Assembly: GCA_022575985.1 (NCBI GenBank)
Contig: JAKSXM010000014.1
Location: forward strand, 24,056,001 to 24,120,000
Direction: 5' to 3'
Origin: Anagrus nilaparvatae
Lineage: Eukaryota; Arthropoda; Insecta; Hymenoptera; Mymaridae
DNA length: 64,000 nt
The notes below the pieces were generated by a model, which saw only the letters and a list, made by a program, of their open reading frames with translations, made no database searches and was not told where the DNA came from. Below are positions 1 to 10,470 of the stretch, in pieces (position 1 is the stretch's first letter; each line of letters begins with the position of its first letter). Position numbers and translations under genes: made by a program.

Positions 1-289
1 ACACACTACCTTAGAATTAAAAAAAAACTTGAAATTCCCGATTTTGTTTTTATGCATAGTAAATATTTTTGAGCATACATAGAAAAAGATTTCTATTATA
101 AAAAATTATACATACATTTCTCTTTAATTTTCCAAACCCTTTATCTTACTTACAGCAGCTCGGTATTATAAATACGCATTAATAATAAAAAAAAACCTCA
201 ACAATTGCTCATACAAATTTATACGTTTTTTTTAAATATAAAAAATAAAAAAAGGACCCTGAGAAAATCGCCTAAAGACTAGAATCAAG

Positions 290-320
<31 letters not shown>

Positions 321-1079
321 GTAAGTCTGTTGTCAAAAACTCATTTGCCTATAACATTTCCCCTATTAACGCTCGCTCTATACATTTTTAAAAAAAAAAA
401 GCCTGAAGCATCTATTATTATTATATATTCTGAATAATGCATGAATGAAGAACAATATATAAAAATATGAAGAAAGGAAAAACATCTACGATATACTTAC
501 TATTACTTTTTTAAATATTTGTAAAATTATGACAAAAGTGTCGTATATACGTCTATTTTTATTAATTAAAAATATTTAATTATATATATATAGGTATATT
601 CCCTTAAGATTAAAATATCATATATAGTTATTTATTCATAACACGAGTGAAATCTGTATTAAAGTGAAGTGTCACTTTGACTAATTTCCATATTATACCT
701 TAATTATGAAAATTAACTCTCAACGGGTTAAGTGTAATTATATAGTTTATGAGGAAAAAATATTTTTATATTTTATATATAAATATATAATTTGAAGTAT
801 AAGATATTAAGATATATCTAAGTATTAACCTTTTTATTTTAATTTACATATTTTCATATTATATGCAGTTTGGTAAATTAAAACAATTTTTTTTTATCTT
901 GATTAAGTATCGCATGTGCAGGTAATTACATATTGTATGGTTTAAAAATAAAACAATAATTGGTATGTTTTATAGTTATCATAAACTTTTTTGCGTTTAA
1001 AATATATTTAGAAATTGAGAATATTGATCATGTATTTAATTTAATTCAATTAGTTTTTTTTTATAATTATGTACACTGA
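1..1079. other. AT-rich non-coding, no gene seen
   Basis: This is low-complexity AT-rich sequence with poly-A and poly-T runs. It includes a (TA)n microsatellite at about 290-317. I see no credible reading frame and no recognisable repeat family. Confidence 0.6.
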
Positions 1080-1520
1080 ATTTTACTCTCCAGCTGGACT
1101 GCTGGCCGTATAACTTTCAAGGTGGCTTTAGGAGCATTTTTAGTTTTTCCTATAACATTATACTTTGTTAGAAGTAGACCATTAAGAACATTTTGTTATT
1201 GCTAATGAGGAACCATAGTGCCAATTACTTGGCAGCGTTTTTTTAAAGATTCTGACATTTCATTAAAATCGTTCAGGCATCTACTTGCTTTGATCTTTTT
1301 CAAGATGTCTGCTTACAATTAGCCCTCGATGAGCTTTTTATAACGGCAGTCAGTTTCAACTGTTTTATTCCTTACATTAGAGCTACTGCCATCACACGTA
1401 CAACTATTTTTACATCTTCTTCACTTTTTTTGAATTACCTTCATCATATTTCTTTTTATCATGTTGTTTCAATTTTTTTTTATGACTTGATTTGAATGTT
1501 TCAAGGATATAGCCGAGGAT
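1080..1520 (-). pseudogene. Degraded coding remnant, unknown family
   Basis: On the minus strand this stretch reads as protein-like segments broken by stops and frame changes. One segment is rich in Lys near 1430-1480. A Cys-containing segment follows (C-T-C-D-G...T-D-C-R-Y near 1330-1400). Another contains R-C-L-N-D-F-N-E-M-S near 1240-1290, and a last one runs K-A-T-L-K-V-I-R-P-A near 1090-1130. Base composition is richer in G and C than the flanks. I do not recognise the family; an old transposase exon is plausible. No intact start-to-stop frame exists. Confidence 0.3.
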
Positions 1521-4500
1521 ATAGCCACCCTTTTTTCTTTCCATATTCTTTATCTCATAGAAAAATATTCTTACTCTCACTAATACCCTTCTCTGCTGAT
1601 TATCTCTAAAATATGGACCATAAAAGATACCTATTTTTTATGGTCATATAAATTTCTTTCTAAATTACGAAATCTTATTCAAATGCCCCTGAACACTCCG
1701 AAATTCAGGAATCTTGGTCAAGATTTAAATATTTTTTATTCGCTGTTACTTACCAAATCACCAAAATAAAAATTAAAAATAAATTTTTGCACGGTAGTAA
1801 ACTAAAAACTTGAATTTTAAGTTAATTAATATTGATAGACCATCTTTACATAACTGCATTATTGAGTTTTGCAAAATCCCATAAAATTTTCGTACTTGCC
1901 CCCTCTATCTCAGTCTGGAACAAATCGTTAACATTTTTCATCTTGTCATCTTTTAAACTTTCAAAACTATAAGTACGATAAAGAATTGAAATTTAGACAC
2001 AATCTAGCCAAAAAATATGAATATCAAAACCATTTTAAATAAACTTTTGATAGTCTTTGCCAACTTCCCCAGAAACAAAAAAAAGTCTATAGTTTCATGC
2101 ATTTTAATCCTATTTACTTTTATTGTACATTTTTATTCCATTTTTTAAAAAAACATAAAAAAACCTAATATTTTAAGTCCATAAAACTAAATAAATAATT
2201 ACTGCACCAAAAAAGAAAGAAAAAAAACAATTATAAAGTATAATAAAAAAACATCAATTATAATTAAATTTGACTTTTCATCAAGCTTATATTCCCCAGC
2301 CATTATTAAATTAAAATTATAAAAAGGAAAGAATAATTCAACGCTTAAAATAAAATAAACTAAGTAAAATATAAATCAAATTTATTATTGTCAAAACCCT
2401 TTTTTTTACAATTCAATTAACCTTTAATGAATAAGAATATCTAAATGAAATTTAATTTTTAAATATATATATATATATATATACGTTATTAGACGTTACA
2501 AGGATAATTAAATTCGTAACCAGCTTTTTATATAACAAAAAAACTAACCCCTCGAGACATTTAAGAGAAAAAAAAGTAAAGAAACTGAAAATATAATACA
2601 AACTTCTTATATTATACACGTTATAATAGTTATACCTTTTAAGTAAACAATACACAAGATGACAAAGTCACCATATATATATATGGGTCGATAAAAAAAA
2701 AAAAATTAAGAAAAATATAAGAGGCAAAAAAAAAAATCCGTCAAAAAAAGGTACTTTTAACATGTAATTTTCAAATACAGCCAAAAAAAAAACTAGGAAA
2801 AAATAGCAGCATATATAAAAGGCGGGGCAAACTATATAATAATATAAGATGGAAAAAAAATTTATATATATAGATCAAGCTGTGCACACGAATATAGATA
2901 TGGTACCTTATATATATATATAAGGCAATCAAGTAAGGGGGTGGTTGTTATTTCTCTCTTTTTATCCCTTTAAGGATAAAGGAGAAAATTCAAGGAGCAA
3001 AAGCATCCTGTTGGATAGTCTGAGGACGAAGAGGAGTAAAAGGGGGATCCTTTTACTATATATATGTACAAAGACTAAGAGAAACGCGATTTTCTCTTGA
3101 AATTTTCCTTCAATTTCTCTTGTACACGTACATACACTTTTACAGAATAATCCTTAACGTGAATTTTCCAGAAAGTCAAGCTTGAAAAATTTTCAATACC
3201 AATTTTTTAGTTATATATATTCAACAAATGACGTTTAATGCCTAAAAGAACATTACGTGGAAAAATCTATTTTTACACATATTATTGTGAAAAAAATAAA
3301 CAATTTTATTACAATAACTTTTTTATTTGCACACATACACATAAAAATGCATATTATTAGATTTTTTTGGTACGTTAAAAAAAAGGTATGGTGCAAAAAA
3401 AAAATTTGTATTTTATTTTAAAAAGCAGGGGGAGTACAGGGAGAAATCGAATGTAAAAAATGACGTAGAAAAATAAATTGTCGTTTTCGTCACAAGAAAA
3501 ATACAATATTTGGCATTTAGTTAGAGTACGAGAGAGATGAAAAATAACAGAAACAGCAATATCAGTAGTAGTAGTAATAGCTGCGTACGTGTATAACAGT
3601 TGGGGTAGGCTTTCGTAGTTATATCCTAACCAACGGATTTATCTTTTTCATTGTGCGTACTCTGAACTCGAGCATTGACTCGTCTACCTACATATATATT
3701 CAAGTGCCCCATCCAAAAAACATTATAATATATACATCGATATATATATACAGTATGTTTAGCCCTCTTCCAACGCTTTTGCAGGACCGATCGATGCCAG
3801 ACAGTCCTGATGTTCACAAAATGTTCATATACACTCACAAATACATATATAAATACTTACTGACTTATAAGTGCAAACAACAGATTTACTGCTTAAGATT
3901 TTCATTTGATTTATATTTGCATTTACATATATGTATATTTATCCTTCAAACTGACAATCTTTCAACATTTGACCAGATTTAATTGATTTTTACCCAAAAA
4001 GCTTTGAGATTCATTTTAATCAAAACCAATTAATTACTTTTTCACACCAAAAGTTTTAAATAACTTCTTTTGAACTGTAACGTTTAAAGTATGAGAATTT
4101 CTCAAAGAGTTGTGTAAATCTACCGCAAATAAATTTTTTTTAGGTATTTTTTTATCAGCCAATTTTTCAAGTACTTTAAACTAAAGAAAAACTGTTAAGC
4201 TGATAGGTTTAAAGACATTCGGATTACCAAGATGATCTATCTGTAACCTTTATTTTCTTACTATCTTTTATACTTAAGCCTTTAAAAGGACTTTGTAGAA
4301 ACACCATTTTCTTTGCAATAAGATAAATAAAATTCAATGTGTAAAAATAAAATAAGTCTAGTAATTTTTTTAGCTGTAAATAAAATTTATACCTATAAGA
4401 CTAATAAATTCCATTTTTTTGAGTTTACTATTAAAATAATATCGATAAGTGGTCAAATAAAACTAAATCCTTTATATGAGACTATTCAATTTTCTGAGAT

Positions 4501-4944
4501 TAAAGAAAAAATCTCGGAAATCTTATATTTGCTTTTTCTATTGTATAAAAATAGCAGGATAAAATTCAAACAATCTATTTCATTTCACAGTATGATGGCA
4601 GACCATATCACTGAATTCTATTATACTTTTTTTTTACACAAAAAACAAATACCTATATATATATTTTGTTATAAAAACTAACGTCAATATGGTTTTTTCC
4701 GCCTGAAATGAACATCAATTGTGTTTGGAATTTAGCTGAAGTATATTTCCACTGGATTCTGTATTGCTAGTTGATTGTGCTTTACTTGATATTCTCAATT
4801 TTTTAAACAAAATTCAAATAGAAATTTAAATTTAATTAATAAAACAGCTAATTATTTAAAATTTAAATTAGGGGGTTTTCAAGCTTTCTAAGTTTATATT
4901 ACGAGCCAGTGCATCTAAAAAATAAAAAATCTGACGTAAACTAC
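1521..4944. other. Non-coding with simple repeats
   Basis: No convincing gene is present. The stretch holds many poly-A runs and short (TA)n tracts (about 2463-2482, 2913-2922 and 3730-3750). The interval 2930-3065 and the interval around 3530-3620 are more mixed in composition. Short frames at 3626-3982 and 4337-4681 have the codon content expected of random AT-rich DNA and match nothing I know. Confidence 0.5.
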
Positions 4945-5070
4945 CATCCGAGGCGTAGCCAATAAACTGCGATTTAGGTCATTCTTTATTTATGGACAAG
5001 GGTCGTATACGATTTTTCTTTGTCTTTGGCGAGAAAACACGTCTTTTCCGGTCACGCAACAATTTAATTT
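4945..5070. repeat. Dispersed repeat B, copy 1
   Basis: A block holding AAACTGCGATTTAGGTCATT, then a Phe/Leu-like T-rich stretch, then GGCGAGAAAACACGTCTTTT recurs at about 18145-18420, 39500-39640 and 56190-56345. The copies are similar but diverged, which indicates an old dispersed repeat such as a SINE or a small DNA element. In the 56-kb copy the block is half of an inverted repeat. I cannot assign a named family. Confidence 0.55.
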
Positions 5071-5344
5071 TTAATCTGGGGGCCAGAACCCTTTAAAAAT
5101 TTAGCATTTCCACTAAACTAAATTTTTACCTATTTTAACTCTTATTTTCAAGGGTTTTTATCCCTTAGATGAAATTATATTATTTGCTGTTTATTTTTGA
5201 ATTTAAAAATCTCGAAAACTCGTGGACCTTTTGTTAATTTAATGTTTATATATATATATAGTCTATAGAAATTATTTCACTTTCGAGAAAGCTTTGTATA
5301 TTAAACTGCTTTAAAAATTCATCAGGTCAAAAACAAATAGCTGT

Positions 5345-5786
5345 TAACTTTGAACATAAGGAGGGGTACCCGAAAAAGTCTTTTTCAGTAGTGGAAGGGG
5401 GCTGAAAAGGTAACTTTCTGAGGGGGGAGGTTCAAATGGATTTAGAATATTAACATGAAACATGTTTATAGGGAGGGAGGTCAAATGGGACTTAGAATAA
5501 TCGAATAATCTGGGTTTAGGGACTTAGAATAATTAAAGTTCTGGAACTTAAAATAATACGGGATTAGGGTTTAAAATTTTAACATCTAGTAAAAGTGATA
5601 ATTACAAATTATAAAAATAGCAAATTTTATTGTAATTTTTGTGTCTTTGCTCAGCTGTAAGTAAATGTTTCATGCATTTTGGTGGTGTTTACACAAACCG
5701 GTTATATTTTTTTTCGATTTAGGGACTTTTAGGAACCCTAGAATACTTTAGGTTTATGGTCTTAGGATAATTTCAAATTAGGCTCT
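5345..5786 (+). repeat. Family A repeat, degenerate copies
   Basis: Diverged pieces of the same family as 5786-6254 lie here. They show GGAGGGGTACCCGAAAAAGT near 5360, an AACATGAAACATGTTTATAG end near 5450, repeated GGGACTTAGAATAATT phrases, and a CACAAACCGGTTATA end near 5693-5707. Two overlapping or nested copies are likely. Confidence 0.6.
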
Positions 5787-6254
5787 TTTAACATGGAACA
5801 TGTTCATTGGATAGGGTATTTGAAAAAGTCTGGCTTGGCAGGGGGGGGGGTCAAAAATTGACGTTTTTAGGGGGGGGGGTGAAAAATTGACGCTTTTAGG
5901 GGGGGTCAAATGGACTTAGAATATTTTCGATTCAGGGACCTATGGTGCAGAAGTCCCTAAAGACCTTTGGTGCAGAAGTACCTAGGGACCATTGGTGCAG
6001 AATTTTTAAAGAATTTATTGTAAAAATTAATAAAAAATAAATTCATATTATTTAAAAATCTATAATAATTTGAAAATTTAATTAATTTTATTCACTTTGA
6101 TGTCTAAGCAGCATGATTTCTATAATAAAAATCTAAATATAAATATTTGCATATAAATATTTATATTATGAACACAATAGATACTTTATTATCCGTGTTA
6201 TAAGTGAACATGTTCCATGCTCGTTGGTTGTGTAGTTACACAAACCGGTTATAA
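5786..6254 (+). mobile_element. Family A non-autonomous element, short form
   Basis: This is an element of about 469 bp. It starts TTTTAACATGGAACATGTTC and ends in CACAAACCGGTTATA, with a GAACATGTTCC palindrome near each end. Reading inward it has two G-tract/TCAAAAATTGACG minisatellite units, three units of a 25-bp repeat (core GGTGCAGAAGT), and an AT-rich unique interior. A short hairpin (GGTTGTGT...ACACAAACC) lies just inside the right end. The reverse-orientation copy at 40045-40896 has the same ends and interior but about 15 of the 25-bp units. There is no coding capacity, and the transposition mechanism is not clear from the termini. Confidence 0.7.
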
Positions 6255-6400
6255 ATTTTATAATTTCTGCTATAGGACTTATAACAATTAGCGAATATAT
6301 ATGTTAAAATCAAGATGTAAAAACTGTTGAACATGTTCCATGCACTTTGGTTGTGTGAACACTAGTTAAAAGGTTTTTATTATCCGTTCACTGAAAATGG
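6255..6400 (+). repeat. Family A end fragment
   Basis: A partial copy directly follows the previous element. It contains GGACTTATAACAATTAGCGA, a GAACATGTTCCATGCAC palindrome near 6330 and GGTTGTGTGAACAC. It looks like the right part of another family A copy. Confidence 0.55.
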
Positions 6401-7990
6401 ATACTGTAGAGGTAAAAGGGGTTTTTCGTTTTTAATATTATTGTTATTCGTTTTAAATATCAATATTATTTACCTGTATCTCAAATTCTATTAAGAATAA
6501 AATAGCTTTCAAGTACTATTTATGATCTGAAAGTTCCCTGGCTATTTAAATATGTTATTATTTTTTTAAAATGTAAATTTGTTTTTCTGTAATAAGTAAA
6601 ATTTTTTTTTTATAGCCATTCACATCTTTAAATTAGTTTTGAAACGTTTTTTACTAGCTTATTTATTTATTCATTTATTTAAAAATAAATATTGTGCAGA
6701 CGTGTCCAAAATTTATAATTAGCAACCCAAAAAATTGTTATCTGTTTTACCAAATTAAATGAAAGCCCCTTGCAAGTAAAATTTTTCCAGTGTATTTTAA
6801 CCTTAATCCACGCAATATATTCTCTTCTTATCAAGAATTAAGATACCTCTAAGTTGTACTAATAAATATTATTTTTAAGATAGTTTAAGATAATTGTCTT
6901 AAACGCTTTAACAATACCTATTTCTTGTTATAATATGGAACTACCTATTTTATTACCATTAATAAGGTTTCTATTACTTTACTTCATATACGACATTGTT
7001 AATTCTTTAGATGATGAAAATACAGAAATCTATAATAGAAATTATACTCAGAATTCTGTTAATCAAATTTTCATTTCTCATTATATTCTCTTAATAATGA
7101 AATGTTTTGTTAATTTACTGTTGGATTATTATTCAAGCTTTATTAAACTCTAGTAAATTAAGTTTAAAAATTATATTGTCAAGAAACATGAAACTTTTTT
7201 TTATTAAATTAAAGTCCATTAGTTTCTGATTTGCATAAAATAATTTGTATTATTAAAAAAATGAAAAGTTGAGATGCATAAAATTTAATATAGCATATAA
7301 TCATATTTTTATGGAAATAAAATCTGAGCAAAAATTCAGTTTAACTTCATAAACTTTCTATGGCTAACGACTGTAATTTTTTTTTTTATATTTTATTAGG
7401 GTATTGAGGAAATTAAATGTAAATACTTTATATTTCATGTGATAACATCCTATAAAATTTGGTGATTCTCTAAAATGGTCTATTATTTTTTATGGATATT
7501 TGTGAGATCAAACCTATCAAATCTGTGTGAAAATAGTTTTATCGCTATTTCAGCAATGAAAGTTTGGCAAAAAAAAAGGGTTTTAAAAGGCCATTTTTAA
7601 AAAATTGGTAACTTTTTTTTTAGTAAATTTTCCATTCATACGCTTTTGATATGGTCTGTATTGCTACTCTATAGTTGCAGCTCATTAGAACAATATTTGC
7701 CTTCTTGTCCAGCCTCCATTATCTCCAGTCAAAATGCAGAAAGGGAGGAAATGACATTAGTTGCACCAACTGAAGATTTTTCCAACAATGGTAACCTATG
7801 CATAGGTTTCATGGTCCTTGATCCCGAATTTTGGGTCCCTAAAGATTTCTGATACCGCAACACCCCTAAATTGGCAAAACCCCTTATTACTTCCCGCTTT
7901 TGCTAAATTCACAAAAAATAGCTACTTTTGGCTTTTCATGCGTTTTTTGGTTATACTACATCCGTGTTTTAATGCCTAGAGTTAAAAATT
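6401..7990. other. AT-rich non-coding, no gene seen
   Basis: No supported gene is present. Short frames at 6935-7153 and 7646-7852 lack homology and sensible composition. The region 7850-7990 contains CACCCCTAAATTGGCAAAAC, which resembles the C-rich modules at 15.8-16.6 kb, so it may be a remnant of that repeat. Confidence 0.5.
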
Positions 7991-8014
7991 ATTTTTTCAT
8001 CCTTGAATCTGCAA

Positions 8015-8105
8015 AAACACCCTTTTAACACGGAAAATGTTTATAGGGAGGGTACTCTGGGTATTCGAAAATCAAGGGGGGGGGGGTGTTAAATGTGTCC
8101 CAACT
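8015..8105 (+). repeat. Family A end fragment
   Basis: It carries a degenerate left end (TTTTAACACGGAAAATGTTT) followed by AGGGAGGGTAC and a long G run, as in the intact copies. The rest of the element is not recognisable. Confidence 0.5.
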
Positions 8106-9246
8106 GTACCATTTTCATTTTTTATTTTGCATACTTATTTTTGAAAAACTTTGTAAAATTAAAAAATATTCAAATAAATCTGAGCTATTTTCATTTTTTA
8201 ATATTTAATAATAATAAATTGAAATAACACAAAAACGTTAATGAATTATAAAATGGAAAATGATTTTATGCAATTTCTCATCAATTTTTACATACCAATA
8301 TGATATAATTCTTTTGTTTGCAAAATGATGGATGGTCGTAAAATTTATAAGTTAAAATTATTTTTAAACAGTAAAAAAAATATTAAAAAAAATTTTTTTT
8401 TTTTAATTATAAAAGTATATTAATTAATTAAATAAGATATTAATAATATCAAAAAAAAAAAGCAATTTTTTAAATATCAAAGACCATAATTACTAGACTG
8501 TATAATTTTGTATATTTATTTTATAGAAGATGCTCAAAGAGGGCTAGAACAATATTGATTCATTACTGAATGTAAATTACTAAATTAAACAAACTACTTT
8601 ACCTATGACTGTGAGATGTAAATCAAATAAACTTTTTATGCATACTTTAAAGTTCAATTTTAAATTGCTTGCTGTTTGATATATTGAAACATTTAATATT
8701 CAAAAATTTTTTGTATGCAACTTAAAATTGCTAAAAATACAAATCAGACAATTATTGTTAGAATTAAATTTATGAAACACCCCTTGAATCGATATGTCAA
8801 CATTCCGTGTAAGAAAGTATAACTCTTAAAATAAAAACTTCAAAATTCTTATATTTAACTTTTGTTTATTTTTATAAATAGTTGATATTTAGATTTTTTT
8901 TGAAGGTCAGGTTAAGGTAAATATGAAGATTATAGAGACTACGAATATCAAATTATTTACACATGAACATATGGAGCTTAATAATATTGTATTTAAGTAA
9001 ATATCAGCATGCCTAACCTTCTCTTACATTATTTATTTAAAATTTATAACTGTAAAAATTTCACATTTACACTATTTTACAAGGATATTATTTTAAATTA
9101 AATTAATATAATTAATTTATAAAAATTTAAGTCTTAATAACTGTCATAATATATATAAACAATATTAAAATTATGTAGTTTAAATTCAAGCGTACAAAAT
9201 TTAGCATTTAATAATAATTCTTTTTATGAACGTTATAATAATACTG
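8106..9246. other. AT-rich flank downstream of the minus-strand gene
   Basis: I see no reading frame or named repeat. On the minus strand this is the region 3' of the stop codon at 9247. A TTTATT (AATAAA on the gene strand) near 9035 could serve as its polyadenylation signal, but that is only a guess. Confidence 0.45.
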
Positions 9247-9612
9247 TTACGATAATAATGAAGCTTCTGTAGTAACTGGAATTTCCATTTTAATTGGTGT
9301 TTCCATATCAATTGGAACTTCTTTTTTAATTGGAACTTTCTCAGTCATTGTAACTTCTTCTGTTGTAGTAACTTTAGAACTAATTTCTTCTATAGCATTT
9401 GTAACATCTCTAGATGTTGAAGGTTTAGGACTCATTTCTTCTGTTGGATTTTGAACATCCATAGACGTTGAAGGTTCCGGACTGATTGCTTCTTTTTTTT
9501 CTTCTTCAAAAGTGCTTTCTTCTTCAATTATATAATGTATTGATGATGATGGTTCATTTTCCGAATCATCAACTAAGTGAACGGCTATTTTTGGTCCCAT
9601 GGGAACATCCAC
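9247..9612 (-). CDS. Unknown protein, exon 2 (C-terminal tail)
   Basis: This is the second and last coding exon of a 204-residue protein, covering residues 84-204. The acceptor (TTTTCAG) lies at 9613-9615 and the frame joins exon 1 in phase 0. It opens with V-D-V-P-M-G-P-K-I-A-V-H-L-V-D-D, which completes a compact domain begun in exon 1. After that the chain is low complexity: a Glu-rich stretch, then imperfect repeats of S-P-x-P-S-T-S-x-D-V, then Thr/Val/Glu/Lys-rich sequence. Two PsiKxE sites (I-K-K-E and I-K-M-E) fit the SUMO consensus. The tail is probably disordered. I do not recognise the protein family; a nuclear regulatory role would be a guess. Confidence 0.75.
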   Translation of the reverse strand: MDVPMGPKIAVHLVDDSENEPSSSIHYIIEEESTFEEEKKEAISPEPSTSMDVQNPTEEMSPKPSTSRDVTNAIEEISSKVTTTEEVTMTEKVPIKKEVPIDMETPIKMEIPVTTEASLLS

Positions 9613-9841
9613 CTGAAAATTTATATTTTAATAATTAAAAGTTCTTACAATATATTTATTTATTTTCTGTAATTTCAATTTTAACTTATTTATCTCATAA
9701 ATTAATTAGCAATAAGGCTCTTTGCAGATTAATGCAGCTTAATGCGTTTTAAATATATCCACATAATTTAAAAATGATGAAAGTATTTTATTAAAAATAA
9801 CAACATAAAAATAAATAAAAATTGCAAATTAAAATATTTAC

Positions 9842-10090
9842 CACTTCTAATAAATCTTTAACAAAACAATCTTCTTCAGGTACTTCAACAGTAATTAATC
9901 TTTGACGTTCATTCTTATGTATGACTAATACTTTTATTTCATTTCCTGTAATTTTATCTTGTAATATAGAAGTATCAAAATTTTTAATTAATTTTTTTGA
10001 ATAAATAAGTCTTTCTTTTTTAATAGAACGTTTTTCTAAATCTTCAAGTTCAGCTTCATGTTCTAAAATTTGCTTTTCTTCCATCACCAT
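9842..10090 (-). CDS. Unknown protein, exon 1 (start and N-terminal domain)
   Basis: This first coding exon holds 83 codons and ends at a GTAAAT donor (9841-9840), with a 229-nt intron before exon 2. It begins M-V-M-E-E-K; the ATG at 10090 and the in-frame ATG at 10084 are both possible starts, and I chose the upstream one because nothing separates them. Residues 4-40 are charged and look like a helix (E/K/L-rich). Residues 50-83 alternate strand-like and helix-like sequence (I-K-V-L-V-I-H-K, then L-I-T-V-E-V-P, then F-V-K-D-L-L-E-V). Joined to the start of exon 2 this gives a strand-strand-helix-strand order, reminiscent of a small ubiquitin-like fold. That reading is inference. If the gene below extends leftwards, this gene sits antisense inside its intron. 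Confidence 0.78.
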
Positions 10091-10470
10091 ATTTTTAAAT
10101 TATTGTATTCACAGAAGGACAGAAGTGTATATAATATAATTATAGTCTATAGGTTACAATCTTATAAAATTATGTATGAACTCTAAGAAATTTATTATAA
10201 GTATAATTTTGTTATGTACTTAAGAACGTTCAATAAACATCGAAGAAAACGTTATTTATAATTTAATTAAATAAGCACTTGAATTATTAAATTATTTATT
10301 TATAAAATTACGAACACAAAGCCCACTTTAATGGTTCGTTTTATAAATTATAAACACAGTACACACATATAAGTTATATACACACGTGGGTATAGTACGA
10401 TTTTGCTATAACCTAACCTTCGAAGTAGGTTATAGCAGAAACTCAATTACCGACAGAAATTGGTACATTT
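10091..10470 (-). promoter_or_regulatory. Putative promoter region of the minus-strand gene
   Basis: This is the upstream flank of the start codon at 10090. It contains an 11-bp perfect inverted repeat, GCTATAACCTA at 10405-10415 and its complement at 10426-10436, around a 10-nt loop. The repeat could be a protein-binding palindrome or a hairpin. A CACACGTGGG E-box-like core lies at 10381-10390. No transcription start can be placed from sequence alone. Confidence 0.3.

Noticed and set aside
3626..3982. Overlapping plus and minus frames of 70 and 109 codons.
   Set aside because: They read through TATATA tracts and have no recognisable motif.
6935..7153. A 72-codon frame starting with ATG.
   Set aside because: Composition fits random AT-rich DNA; no splice partner or known domain.
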